In this document: piece after piece, positions 54,369 to 62,581 of the stretch
How positions within the stretch are numbered: the stretch's first letter is position 1
Layout: each line of letters opens with the position of its first letter
Translations under genes and position numbers: made by a program
DNA from: an uncultured Nocardioides sp.
GTDB lineage: Bacteria > Actinomycetota > Actinomycetes > Propionibacteriales > Nocardioidaceae
Assembly (NCBI RefSeq): GCF_947488515.1
Contig: NZ_CANKZF010000002.1
Coordinates: forward strand, 124,001 to 188,000
Direction of reading: 5' to 3'
DNA: 64,000 nucleotides
Notes under the pieces: model-generated
Databases searched by the model: none
What the model was told of the DNA's origin: nothing
Seen by the model: only the letters and a program-made list of their open reading frames with translations

Positions 54369-54398
54369 TTGACGTGACGCCGGTCACGTGCCTACGTT
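54369..54398 (+). promoter_or_regulatory. Promoter and CRP-like dyad ahead of the sugar dehydrogenase
   Basis: TTGACG (54369-54374) and TACGTT (54393-54398) are separated by 18 bases and form a good -35/-10 pair. ACGTGAC-GCCG-GTCACGT (54372-54389), a perfect 7-base dyad that also reads as CGTGA-N6-TCACG, fills the spacer. A small hairpin (AGGCGA/TCGCCT, 54350-54369 region) lies just upstream. A bound regulator would block the promoter. The rest of this 209-base gap is featureless. Confidence 0.55.
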
Positions 54399-54440
54399 GC
54401 TAGCTGGCTCCCAGCCATCTCGGGAACAGGAGACCCCCCA

Positions 54441-56564
54441 ATGAAGCATCCTCACCGTGTAGGGCTCACGGCCGCCGTCGGCGCCGCGCTCTGCCTGCCC
54501 CTGCTGGCGGTGACCACCGCGGCCACCGCCCACGAAGGCCACGACGACACCGCCCCACCCCCGCCCGCCGGAGCGTTCCAGAAGGTCACCCTCAACGACC
54601 GGCCGGGCGAGGCGATCGACCTCGCGGTGCTGCCTGACGGCGACGTCCTGCACACCACGCGCGCCGGTGTCATCTGGCACAACGACGCCGACACCGGCGT
54701 CAACAGCGTCGCCGGCCGGATCCCGGTCTACCTCCACGACGAGGAAGGCCTCCAGAGCATCGCCCTGGACCCGGGCTACGACGGCAAGAAGAACAAGTGG
54801 ATCTACCTCTACTACTCGCCGCCGCTCGACACCCCGGCGGACGACCCGGCGACCGCCTCGATCAACGAGGGCGACGCTCCCGAGACCGGGACGGCGGCCG
54901 ACTTCGCGCCCTACAAGGGCCACCTGACGGTCTCCCGGTTCCGCTTCTCCGGCGGCCAGGTGGACGTCGGGTCGGAGCAGAAGGTGCTCGACGTCCCCGT
55001 CGACCGGGGCATCTGCTGCCACGTCGGCGGCGACATCGTCTTCGACTCGGCGGGCAACCTGATCCTGTCGACCGGCGACGACACCAACCCGTTCCAGTCC
55101 GACGGCTACGTGCCGATCGACGAGCGCGCCGACCGCAATCCGGCCTTCGACGCGCAGCGCACCTCGGCCAACACCAACGACCTGCGCGGCAAGATCCTGC
55201 GGATCACGCCCAAGGCTGGCGGCGGCTACACGATCCCCGAGGGCAACCTGTTCGCTCCGGGCACGCCCAAGACCCGCCCGGAGATCTACTCGATGGGCTG
55301 GCGCAACCCGTTCCGCATCGAGATCGACCCCGACACCGACGACATCTGGGTCGCCGACTACTCGCCGGACGCCCGGACGGCCAACCCCGACCGCGGCCCC
55401 GCCGGCCACGGCAAGTGGGCGGTCGTGGACAAGCCGTCCAACTACGGCTGGCCCTACTGCGCCACCGCCGAGCTGCCCTACAACGACTTCGACTTCGCCA
55501 CCCGCACGAGTGGCCCGAAGTTCAACTGCGCCGCCCCGGTCAACGACTCCATCCACAACACCGGCCTGCGCGAGCTCCCGCCGGTGGAGCAGCCGGAGGT
55601 CTGGTACTCGTACGGCCTGTCGCCCGAGTTCCCCGAGCTCGAGACCGGCGGCATCGGGCCGATGGCGGGCCCGGCCTACCAGTTCGACAAGAAGGCCACC
55701 AAGGGTCGCAACCCCGTCGCCTGGCCGCAGCGCTACGACGACACCCCGCTGTTCTACGAGTGGACCCGCGACTACATCAAGGGCTTCCACGTCGACGGCG
55801 ACGACGTCGCGATCGAGGACGTCGTCGACGACATCGTCACCGACAACCCGATGGACATGGAGTTCGGCCCCGACGGTGCGCTCTACGTGCTGGAGTACGG
55901 CGACGGCTACTTCGCCGAGAACCCCGACGCGCAGCTCTCCCGGATCGACTACGTCGGAGCGGGCGGCAACCGCAGCCCGGTCCCGGCGATCGAGGCCGAG
56001 CCGACGGCCGGCAAGGCGCCGCTGACGGTCGCCTTCTCGAGCGACGGCACCACCGACCCGGACGGCGACACCAAGCTGAAGTACGCCTGGGACTTCGACG
56101 GTGACGGCAAGGTCGACAGCCGCAAGGCCAACGGCTCCTACACCTACACCGAGGACGGCAGCTATCGCGCCACGCTCACGGTGACCGACCAGGGTGGGCG
56201 CCGCGCCTCGGCCGACGTCGACATCGTCGTGGGCAACGAGGCCCCGGTCGTCGAGTTCGTCACCCCGGTGGCGGGTCAGGCGTTCAGCTTCGGCGACACC
56301 GTGACGTACGAGGTCAGGGTCACCGATGACGAGCCCGTCGACTGCAGCCGGGTCACCGTGACCTACGTGCTGGGCCACGACACCCACGGTCACCCGCAGT
56401 CCACGGCCAACGGCTGCACCGGCTCGCTGACCACGTCGGTGCCCGAGGGCCACGACCCCGCGACGGACGACCTCGCTGCCGTCTTCGTCGCGGAGTACAC
56501 CGACACCGGCTCCGAGCCCGCTCTCACCGGCTCCGACGAGGTCGTCCTCGAGCCGGCCGGCTGA
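54441..56564 (+). CDS. Secreted PQQ-type sugar (glucose/sorbosone) dehydrogenase with PKD domain
   Basis: 707 residues with a Sec signal peptide (AAVGAALCLPLLAVTTAATA). The beta-propeller spans about residues 45-510: LAVLPDGDVLHTTRAG, EGLQSIALDPGYDGK, CCHVGGDIVFDSAGNL and GWRNPFRIEIDPDT are GSDH-family signatures. Residues about 515-605 form a PKD domain (APLTVAFSSDGTTDPDGD ... YAWDFDGDGK). A further Ig-like segment ends the protein. It probably oxidises extracellular sugars or sugar-like compounds using PQQ; no PQQ synthesis genes are in the window. GGAACAGGAG precedes the ATG. Confidence 0.87.
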   Translation: MKHPHRVGLTAAVGAALCLPLLAVTTAATAHEGHDDTAPPPPAGAFQKVTLNDRPGEAIDLAVLPDGDVLHTTRAGVIWHNDADTGVNSVAGRIPVYLHDEEGLQSIALDPGYDGKKNKWIYLYYSPPLDTPADDPATASINEGDAPETGTAADFAPYKGHLTVSRFRFSGGQVDVGSEQKVLDVPVDRGICCHVGGDIVFDSAGNLILSTGDDTNPFQSDGYVPIDERADRNPAFDAQRTSANTNDLRGKILRITPKAGGGYTIPEGNLFAPGTPKTRPEIYSMGWRNPFRIEIDPDTDDIWVADYSPDARTANPDRGPAGHGKWAVVDKPSNYGWPYCATAELPYNDFDFATRTSGPKFNCAAPVNDSIHNTGLRELPPVEQPEVWYSYGLSPEFPELETGGIGPMAGPAYQFDKKATKGRNPVAWPQRYDDTPLFYEWTRDYIKGFHVDGDDVAIEDVVDDIVTDNPMDMEFGPDGALYVLEYGDGYFAENPDAQLSRIDYVGAGGNRSPVPAIEAEPTAGKAPLTVAFSSDGTTDPDGDTKLKYAWDFDGDGKVDSRKANGSYTYTEDGSYRATLTVTDQGGRRASADVDIVVGNEAPVVEFVTPVAGQAFSFGDTVTYEVRVTDDEPVDCSRVTVTYVLGHDTHGHPQSTANGCTGSLTTSVPEGHDPATDDLAAVFVAEYTDTGSEPALTGSDEVVLEPAG

Positions 56565-56571
56565 TCCGAGG

Positions 56572-56605
56572 TGAGGCGGACCCGGGTCGCCCCGGGTCCG
56601 CCTCA
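56572..56605 (+). terminator. Terminator after the sugar dehydrogenase
   Basis: A perfect 15-bp stem (56572-56586 with 56591-56605) and TCGC loop start 7 bases past the stop codon. No U tract. Confidence 0.8.
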
Positions 56606-56679
56606 GCCTCAGGCCCCGTCCTCCCGTCCACCACAGACATCCCCAGAACCCCCCGAGAAAACCAGGAAGAAGGCAGCAC

Positions 56680-57708
56680 ATGTGTTTCGGATATGACGGC
56701 GACGCCGCCCTGCGCGAGTCGCTCGAGAGGAAGGGCGCCAGCCGCCGCGGCCTGCTCCGCGGTGCCGTGGCGGGCGCAGCAGGAGCCACCGTGCTCGCCG
56801 CGGGCTCCCCGGCCCTGGCGGCCAAGCCCAGCCAGCACCCCGGCAAGGGCCACGGCCACGGACGGCAGAAGGAGGTGCCGACCGACCTGATCAGCATCCA
56901 GCTCTACACGCTGCGCTCGGCGATGACGACCAGCGCCAGCGTCCTGCAGCAGTTCGACCAGCTCGCGAAGTTCGGCTACGAGCGCGTGGAGCGGGCCGGC
57001 CTCTACCCGGCCGCCGGCCTCGACACCGCGGCCAAGCTCAAGACGGAGCTCGACGCCCGCGGCATCTGGGCCTCGTCGAGCCACGACGGGATCAGCACCG
57101 TCGTCGGCGGCACCGACCTCGACCCGGTCGCGTTCAACAAGAAGCTGGACGACGCCAACACGTTCGGCCAGAAGTACATCAACGTGCCCTACCTCAACTC
57201 CAACGCCAAGGCGGACTGGCAGCGGTGGGCCGAGCAGATGAACATCGAGGCACGGGCGGCGAAGCGTCGCGGTCTGCGCTACGGCTACCACAACCACGCC
57301 CACGAGTTCACCATCGACCTCGGCGGCGGCGAGACGCCGTGGGACATCCTCACCAGCGAGCTGGACCCCAAGTACGTCCACCTCGAGGTCGACCTCTACT
57401 GGGCCTACACCGGTGGCGTGAACACCAACGCGGCCGACCCGCTGCAGTTCGCGATCGACGTGATCAACTCGGCCCCGCAGGAGGTCCGCCAGTACCACGT
57501 CAAGGACCGCCACGGTGCCGACGCCGTCGCGCTCTACAACCAGCAGCCCGGCGACATGGCCGACCTGGGTCTCGGTGTGATCGACTTCCCGACCATCTTC
57601 AAGGCCCACCAGGCCGAGGAGTACATCGTGGAGAACGACACCCCGGACTTCCGGCCGGCGGCGACCGCCAACACGGGGTTCCGCTACCTCGACGGTCTCG
57701 ACTTCTGA
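56680..57708 (+). CDS. Tat-exported sugar phosphate isomerase/epimerase-like TIM-barrel protein
   Basis: 342 residues. A Tat signal (SRRGLLRGAVAGAAGATVLAAG, ending ALA around residue 47) follows an unusual MCFGYDGD start. The mature part is an AP-endonuclease-2/xylose-isomerase-like barrel: LISIQLYTLRSAM, YGYHNHAHEF with metal-binding His residues, VHLEVDLYW and VRQYHVKDRH. It probably binds a divalent metal and acts on an exported or external sugar. It lies 115 bases after the sugar dehydrogenase, with a terminator between. AGGAAGAAGG precedes the ATG. Confidence 0.85.
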   Translation: MCFGYDGDAALRESLERKGASRRGLLRGAVAGAAGATVLAAGSPALAAKPSQHPGKGHGHGRQKEVPTDLISIQLYTLRSAMTTSASVLQQFDQLAKFGYERVERAGLYPAAGLDTAAKLKTELDARGIWASSSHDGISTVVGGTDLDPVAFNKKLDDANTFGQKYINVPYLNSNAKADWQRWAEQMNIEARAAKRRGLRYGYHNHAHEFTIDLGGGETPWDILTSELDPKYVHLEVDLYWAYTGGVNTNAADPLQFAIDVINSAPQEVRQYHVKDRHGADAVALYNQQPGDMADLGLGVIDFPTIFKAHQAEEYIVENDTPDFRPAATANTGFRYLDGLDF

Positions 57709-57729
57709 CCCGTCCGGCAGCCTGACCCG

Positions 57730-57764
57730 CTCGGGCCCCACGTCCTCGTGACGTGGGGCCCGAG
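57730..57764 (+). terminator. Terminator after the isomerase-like gene
   Basis: A 14-bp perfect stem (57730-57743 with 57751-57764) and a 7-base loop, 21 bases past the stop codon. Confidence 0.8.
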
Positions 57765-57887
57765 TCGTGCCCGGGGCGTGCCCGCAGCAGCCCCTGTGGA
57801 CGGCCGAGGGGTGGCGATCTCGCGAACTGGCGCTACCGTTGCCGCGCTGAGCAACACCGCAGCAAGAACTTGAGGGAGCAAACACAC

Positions 57888-60596
57888 GTGGCAAAGCTCG
57901 TCATCGTCGAGTCCCCGGCCAAGGCCCGCACCATCGGCGGCTACCTGGGCTCGGACTACGTCGTCGAGTCCTCGATCGGTCACATCCGCGACCTGCCCAA
58001 CAACGCCGCGGACACGCCGGCCAAGATCAAGGACAAGCCGTGGGGCCGGCTCGCTGTCGACGTCGACAACGGGTTCGAGCCCTACTACGTCGTGCCGCGC
58101 GACAAGAAGAGCCACATCGCCAAGCTGAAGAAGCTGGTCAAGGAAGCCGACGCGCTCTACCTCGCCACCGATGAGGACCGCGAGGGCGAGGCGATCGCCT
58201 GGCACCTCCTCGACGAGCTCAAGCCGCCGAAGGGCCTGCCGGTCCACCGGATGGTCTTCCACGAGATCACCAAGCCGGCGATCCTCGCGGCGGTCGAGAA
58301 CCCCCGCGAGATCAACGACGACCTCGTCGAGGCCCAGGAGGCGCGCCGCATCCTCGACCGCCTCTACGGCTACGAGGTCTCCCCTGTGCTGTGGAAGAAG
58401 GTCATGTCCGGCCTCTCCGCCGGCCGCGTCCAGTCCGTCGCGACCCGGCTGGTCGTCGACAAGGAGCGCGAGCGGATGAAGTTCCGCGTCGCCTCCTACT
58501 GGGACCTCGACGCGACCTTCGACGCCGGCACGGGCCACGACCCTCGGATGTTCCCCGCCAAGCTCTACAGCCTCGACGACGTCCGCGTCGCCCGCGGCGC
58601 CGACTTCGACAACACCGGCGAGCTGAAGGGCAAGGGCGAGCGCGCCCACCTCTCCCGCGCCGACGCCGAGGCGCTGGCCGCCGGCCTCAGCGACACGACG
58701 TACGACGTCCGCTCGGTCGAGTCCAAGCCCTACCGCCGCTCGCCCTACGCCCCCTTCCGCACCACCACGCTGCAGCAGGAGGCCAGCCGCAAGCTCGGGA
58801 TGAGCGCCAGCGTGACGATGTCGGTCGCGCAGCGGCTCTACGAGAACGGCTTCATCACCTACATGCGTACGGACTCCACGACGCTGTCGGACGCCGCGGT
58901 GGGTGCCGCGCGCGACCAGGTGCGTGAGCTGTACGGCGCCGAGTACCTGCCCGACTCCCCGCGGACCTACGCCTCCAAGGTGAAGAACGCGCAGGAGGCG
59001 CACGAGGCGATCCGGCCGGCCGGCGAGTCGTTCCGCACCCCGGCGCAGACCGGGCTGTCGGGTGAGCAGTTCCGCCTCTACGAGCTGATCTGGATGCGCA
59101 CCGTCGCCTCGCAGATGAAGGACGCGGTCGGCAACTCGGTGACGATCCGCATCGGTGGCGCCGCCACCGACGGCCGCGACGTCGTCTTCAGCGCGAGCGG
59201 CCGCACCATCACGTTCCACGGCTTCCTCAAGGCCTACGTCGAGGACATCGACGACGCCTCGAAGCGCAAGGACGACGCGGAGACGCGCCTGCCCAACCTC
59301 GTCCAGGGTGCTGCGGTGTCCGCGGCGACGCTGACCCCCGAGGGCCACGAGACGAAGCCGCCCGCGCGCTACACCGAGGCGACGCTCATCAAGGAGCTCG
59401 AGGACCGCGAGATCGGTCGCCCGTCGACCTACGCCTCGATCATCGGCACCATCCTCAACCGCGGCTACGTCTACAAGAAGGGCACCGCGCTGGTGCCGGC
59501 GTGGCTGGCGTTCTCGGTGATCCGGCTGCTCGAGGAGCACTTCCCGCGGCAGGTGTCCTACGAGTTCACCGCCGACATGGAGGACGTGCTCGACGAGATC
59601 GCGGGCGGTCGCGCCGACCGGGCCACCGAGCTCGGCGAGTTCTACTACGGCGCCGGTGACGTCGTGGGCCTCAAGACGCTGGTGACCGAGCTCGGCGAGA
59701 TCGACGCCAAGGAGATGGCGACCTTCCCGATCGGCGAGGGCATCGACCTGCGTGTCGGCCGCTACGGCCCGTACGTCGAGGGCCCGGCGCCCGAGGACGG
59801 CGACGGCGCCCCCGTGCGCGCCAACGTGCCCGACGACCTGCCTCCCGACGAGCTCACCGTTGCCAAGGCCAAGGAGCTGCTGGCCAACCCGGCCGGCGAG
59901 GAGCAGGTGGTGGGCAACCACCCCGACACCGGCCTGCAGATCGTCGCCAAGAACGGCCGCTTCGGCCCCTACGTCACCGAGCTGCTGCCCGAGGACGCGC
60001 CCAAGTCGGCCAAGCCGCGCACCGGCTCGCTGTTCCAGTCGATGACCCTCGACACGGTCACGCTCGAGCAGGCGGTCCGGCTGCTCGACCTGCCGCGCAT
60101 CGTCGGCACCGACGAGGACGGCACCGAGATCACCGCGCAGAACGGTCGCTACGGGCCCTACCTCAAGAAGGGGACCGACTCGCGCTCGCTGACCAGCGAG
60201 GACCAGATCTTCGACATCACCCTCGACCAGGCCAAGGCGATCTACGCCCAGCCCAAGCAGCGCGGTCGCGGCGCGGCCACCCCGCCGCTCAAGGAGCTCG
60301 GCAACGACCCCGTTTCCGGCCAGCCGGTGATCGTCAAGGCAGGCCGCTTCGGCGAGTACGTCACCGACGGCGAGTACAACGCCACGCTCCGCAAGGACGA
60401 CACGGTCGAGTCGATCACCCTCGAGCGCGCGGCCGAGCTGCTCGCCGAGCGGCGCGAGCGCGGCCCGGCCAAGAAGGCGGCCAAGAAGGGCGCGAAGAAG
60501 GCTCCCGCCAAGAAGGCGGCCGCGAAGAAGACGACCGCCAAGAAGACGACGGCCAAGAAGACGACGGCCAAGAAGACGACGGCCAAGAAGTCCTGA
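57888..60596 (+). CDS. topA: DNA topoisomerase I
   Basis: 902 residues, type IA. Toprim domain opens AKLVIVESPAKARTIGGYLG and contains TDEDREGEAIAWHL. The active Tyr is in GFITYMRTDSTTLS near residue 325. Instead of zinc fingers the C-terminus has several topo-I repeats (GRYGPYVEG, GRFGPYVTEL, GRYGPYLKKG, GRFGEYVTDG), then a lysine-rich tail of KKTTA repeats, as in other actinobacteria. The GTG at 57888 is the only start that gives the family N-terminus; GAGGGAG lies 9 bases before it. Relaxes negative supercoils. Confidence 0.97.
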   Translation: MAKLVIVESPAKARTIGGYLGSDYVVESSIGHIRDLPNNAADTPAKIKDKPWGRLAVDVDNGFEPYYVVPRDKKSHIAKLKKLVKEADALYLATDEDREGEAIAWHLLDELKPPKGLPVHRMVFHEITKPAILAAVENPREINDDLVEAQEARRILDRLYGYEVSPVLWKKVMSGLSAGRVQSVATRLVVDKERERMKFRVASYWDLDATFDAGTGHDPRMFPAKLYSLDDVRVARGADFDNTGELKGKGERAHLSRADAEALAAGLSDTTYDVRSVESKPYRRSPYAPFRTTTLQQEASRKLGMSASVTMSVAQRLYENGFITYMRTDSTTLSDAAVGAARDQVRELYGAEYLPDSPRTYASKVKNAQEAHEAIRPAGESFRTPAQTGLSGEQFRLYELIWMRTVASQMKDAVGNSVTIRIGGAATDGRDVVFSASGRTITFHGFLKAYVEDIDDASKRKDDAETRLPNLVQGAAVSAATLTPEGHETKPPARYTEATLIKELEDREIGRPSTYASIIGTILNRGYVYKKGTALVPAWLAFSVIRLLEEHFPRQVSYEFTADMEDVLDEIAGGRADRATELGEFYYGAGDVVGLKTLVTELGEIDAKEMATFPIGEGIDLRVGRYGPYVEGPAPEDGDGAPVRANVPDDLPPDELTVAKAKELLANPAGEEQVVGNHPDTGLQIVAKNGRFGPYVTELLPEDAPKSAKPRTGSLFQSMTLDTVTLEQAVRLLDLPRIVGTDEDGTEITAQNGRYGPYLKKGTDSRSLTSEDQIFDITLDQAKAIYAQPKQRGRGAATPPLKELGNDPVSGQPVIVKAGRFGEYVTDGEYNATLRKDDTVESITLERAAELLAERRERGPAKKAAKKGAKKAPAKKAAAKKTTAKKTTAKKTTAKKTTAKKS

Positions 60597-60651
60597 CCTG
60601 CCCGTGGGTCGAGGAGGGCGTCCGGCGCCGGCACGCTTGGTGACCGTCGGT

Positions 60652-60672
60652 CGGACCGGACACACCGGTCCG
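60652..60672 (+). terminator. Short hairpin after topA
   Basis: CGGACCGG (60652-60659) pairs with CCGGTCCG (60665-60672) around ACACA. Short stem, no U tract, so moderate support. Confidence 0.45.
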
Positions 60673-60748
60673 GCGCCGTCGTACGCCTGACTGGGCCGCC
60701 GCTACGGGCTGTCAGTTCGCCCGCTCGGGCGCTGTGGGAGCCCGCCCG

Positions 60749-60754
60749 TAGGGT
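60749..60754 (+). promoter_or_regulatory. -10 element (TAGGGT) of leaderless tmk
   Basis: TAGGGT lies 7 bases before the GTG at 60762. This supports 60762 rather than 60753 as the start of tmk. Confidence 0.5.
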
Positions 60755-60761
60755 GTGCCAC

Positions 60762-61400
60762 GTGAATGCAGGGGTCTATGCCGAGCACGGGTTGTTCGTG
60801 TGCTTCGAGGGCGGCGAGGGGGCCGGCAAGTCCACCCAGTCGCGCCTGCTGCGCGACTGGCTCGTCGAGCGCGGCCAGGCCGTCCTGCTCACCTTCGAGC
60901 CCGGTGACACGTCGGTCGGCAAGGAGCTGCGGCGCATCGTCCTCGACCCGGCGACCGGTGACCTGTCCGACCGCACGGAGGCCCTGCTCTATGCCGCCGA
61001 CAAGGCCGAGCACGTCGACCACGTCGTCCTGCCCGCGCTCGCGCGCGGTGAGGTCGTGATCACCGACCGCTACGTCGACTCGACGCTGGCCTACCAGGGT
61101 GCGGGCCGCACGCTGGACGTCGCCGAGGTCGAGGCCGTCGCGCGCTGGGCCACCGGCGACCTCCGCCCGCACCTCACCGTCGTCCTCGACCTCGAGCCGC
61201 AGGCCGGGCTCGACCGGTTCACCGGCCGCGACCGGATCGAGGGGCAGTCGCTGGAGTTCCACCAGCGGGTGCGGCAGGGGTTCCTCGGGCTGGCCGCCGC
61301 CGACCCCGACCACTACGTCGTGCTGGACGCGCGCGCCCCGATCGACCAGATCGCCGCCGCGATCCAGCAGCGGGTCGCGCCCCTCCTGGAGCGCGCGTGA
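60762..61400 (+). CDS. tmk: Thymidylate kinase
   Basis: 212 residues. P-loop FEGGEGAGKSTQSRLL, DRY motif ITDRYVDSTLAYQGAGR, and a lid region GRDRIEGQSLEFHQRV. Phosphorylates dTMP to dTDP for DNA synthesis. GTG start at 60762. Its stop overlaps the holB start by 4 bases, the standard tmk-holB pair. Confidence 0.95.
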   Translation: MNAGVYAEHGLFVCFEGGEGAGKSTQSRLLRDWLVERGQAVLLTFEPGDTSVGKELRRIVLDPATGDLSDRTEALLYAADKAEHVDHVVLPALARGEVVITDRYVDSTLAYQGAGRTLDVAEVEAVARWATGDLRPHLTVVLDLEPQAGLDRFTGRDRIEGQSLEFHQRVRQGFLGLAAADPDHYVVLDARAPIDQIAAAIQQRVAPLLERA

Positions 61401-62581
61401 CCACCCCGACCAGTCCCGCGACCCGCACCGTCTGGTCCGACCTCGTCGGCCAGCGTCCGACCATCGAGGTCCTCCAGCACGCCGCCGCCGGGGTCGGCAT
61501 GACCCACGCGTGGCTGATCACCGGGCCGCCGGGCTCCGGCCGGTCCAACGTGGCCCGCGCGTTCGCGACGGCGCTGCAGTGCGAGCGGCGGACCGGGTGC
61601 GGCGAGTGCGAGGCGTGCCGCCTGGGCACCAACGGCACCCACCCCGACATCACCTGGGTGAAGTCGGAGACCTCCGTGCTCTACGTCGACGACATGCGCG
61701 ACCTGGTGATGTCGGCGGCGAAGTTCCCGGCGATCGGGCGCTGGCAGATCGTGGTGATCGAGGACGCCGACCGGCTCGGCACCCCGGAGAACCCGCGCAC
61801 CGGCAACGCGCTCCTCAAGGCGATCGAGGAGCCCACACCCAAGACGATCTGGTTGCTGTGCGCGCCGACCGTGCAGGACGTGCTCCCGACGATCCGCTCC
61901 CGGTGCCGCACGCTGACGCTCGCGACGCCCGGCACCCGTGACGTCGCCGCCTTCCTGACCGGCAGCGAGGGCATCTCTGAGACGATGGCCGGCTTCGCCG
62001 CACGCGCCAGCCAGGGGCACATCGGCCGCGCCCGAGCCCTCGCCCTCGACGAGGAGACCCGCACCCGCCGCCGCGAGGTGGTCAGCATCCCGGCCCGCCT
62101 GACGTCGCTGGGCTCCTGCATGACCGCGGCGACCAACCTCGCCGAGCTCGCCAAGGAGGAGACCGAGGCGATCACCGCCGACGCGGAGAGGCGCGAGCTG
62201 GCCGAGCTGCAGGCGATCTTCGGCAGCGAGCGCAAGGACACCACGAGCCGCTCCTACCGCGCCGCCCTCGCCGGGCTGGAGAAGCTGCAGAAGCAGAAGG
62301 CCAAGCGCCGCGTGCTCGACGTGATCGACCGTGCGCTGATGGACCTGGTCTCGGTCTACCGCGACGCGATCGCGCTGTCCGTCGGTGCGCCCGGGCTGCT
62401 GGTCAACGAGGAGCTGCGCGGCGACGTCCAGGTCGTCGCACGGGCGGCCTCGCCCGAGGAGCTGCTGCGGATGATCGATGCGATCTTCACCGCGCGCGAG
62501 CAGATGCTGGAGTTCAACGTGCCGCCCCAGCTGGCACTGGAGTCGATGACGGTCGCGCTGCGGCTGCCCGGAGGACGTTGA
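61397..62581 (+). CDS. holB: DNA polymerase III subunit delta'
   Basis: 394 residues. AAA+ clamp-loader fold: WSDLVGQRPTIEVLQHA, the non-canonical P-loop ITGPPGSGRSNVARAF with Arg in place of Lys, a zinc cluster CERRTGCGECEACR, and VIEDADRLGTPENPRTGNALLKAIEEP. The changed P-loop means ATP is probably not hydrolysed by this subunit, as is known for delta'. GTG start in GTGA overlap with tmk. Stop overlaps the next ATG by one base. Confidence 0.95.
   Translation: MTTPTSPATRTVWSDLVGQRPTIEVLQHAAAGVGMTHAWLITGPPGSGRSNVARAFATALQCERRTGCGECEACRLGTNGTHPDITWVKSETSVLYVDDMRDLVMSAAKFPAIGRWQIVVIEDADRLGTPENPRTGNALLKAIEEPTPKTIWLLCAPTVQDVLPTIRSRCRTLTLATPGTRDVAAFLTGSEGISETMAGFAARASQGHIGRARALALDEETRTRRREVVSIPARLTSLGSCMTAATNLAELAKEETEAITADAERRELAELQAIFGSERKDTTSRSYRAALAGLEKLQKQKAKRRVLDVIDRALMDLVSVYRDAIALSVGAPGLLVNEELRGDVQVVARAASPEELLRMIDAIFTAREQMLEFNVPPQLALESMTVALRLPGGR

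Noticed and set aside
60480..60595. Lysine-rich repeats at the topA end as a separate gene or repeat element
   Set aside because: They are in frame with topA and such basic tails are normal for actinobacterial topoisomerase I.
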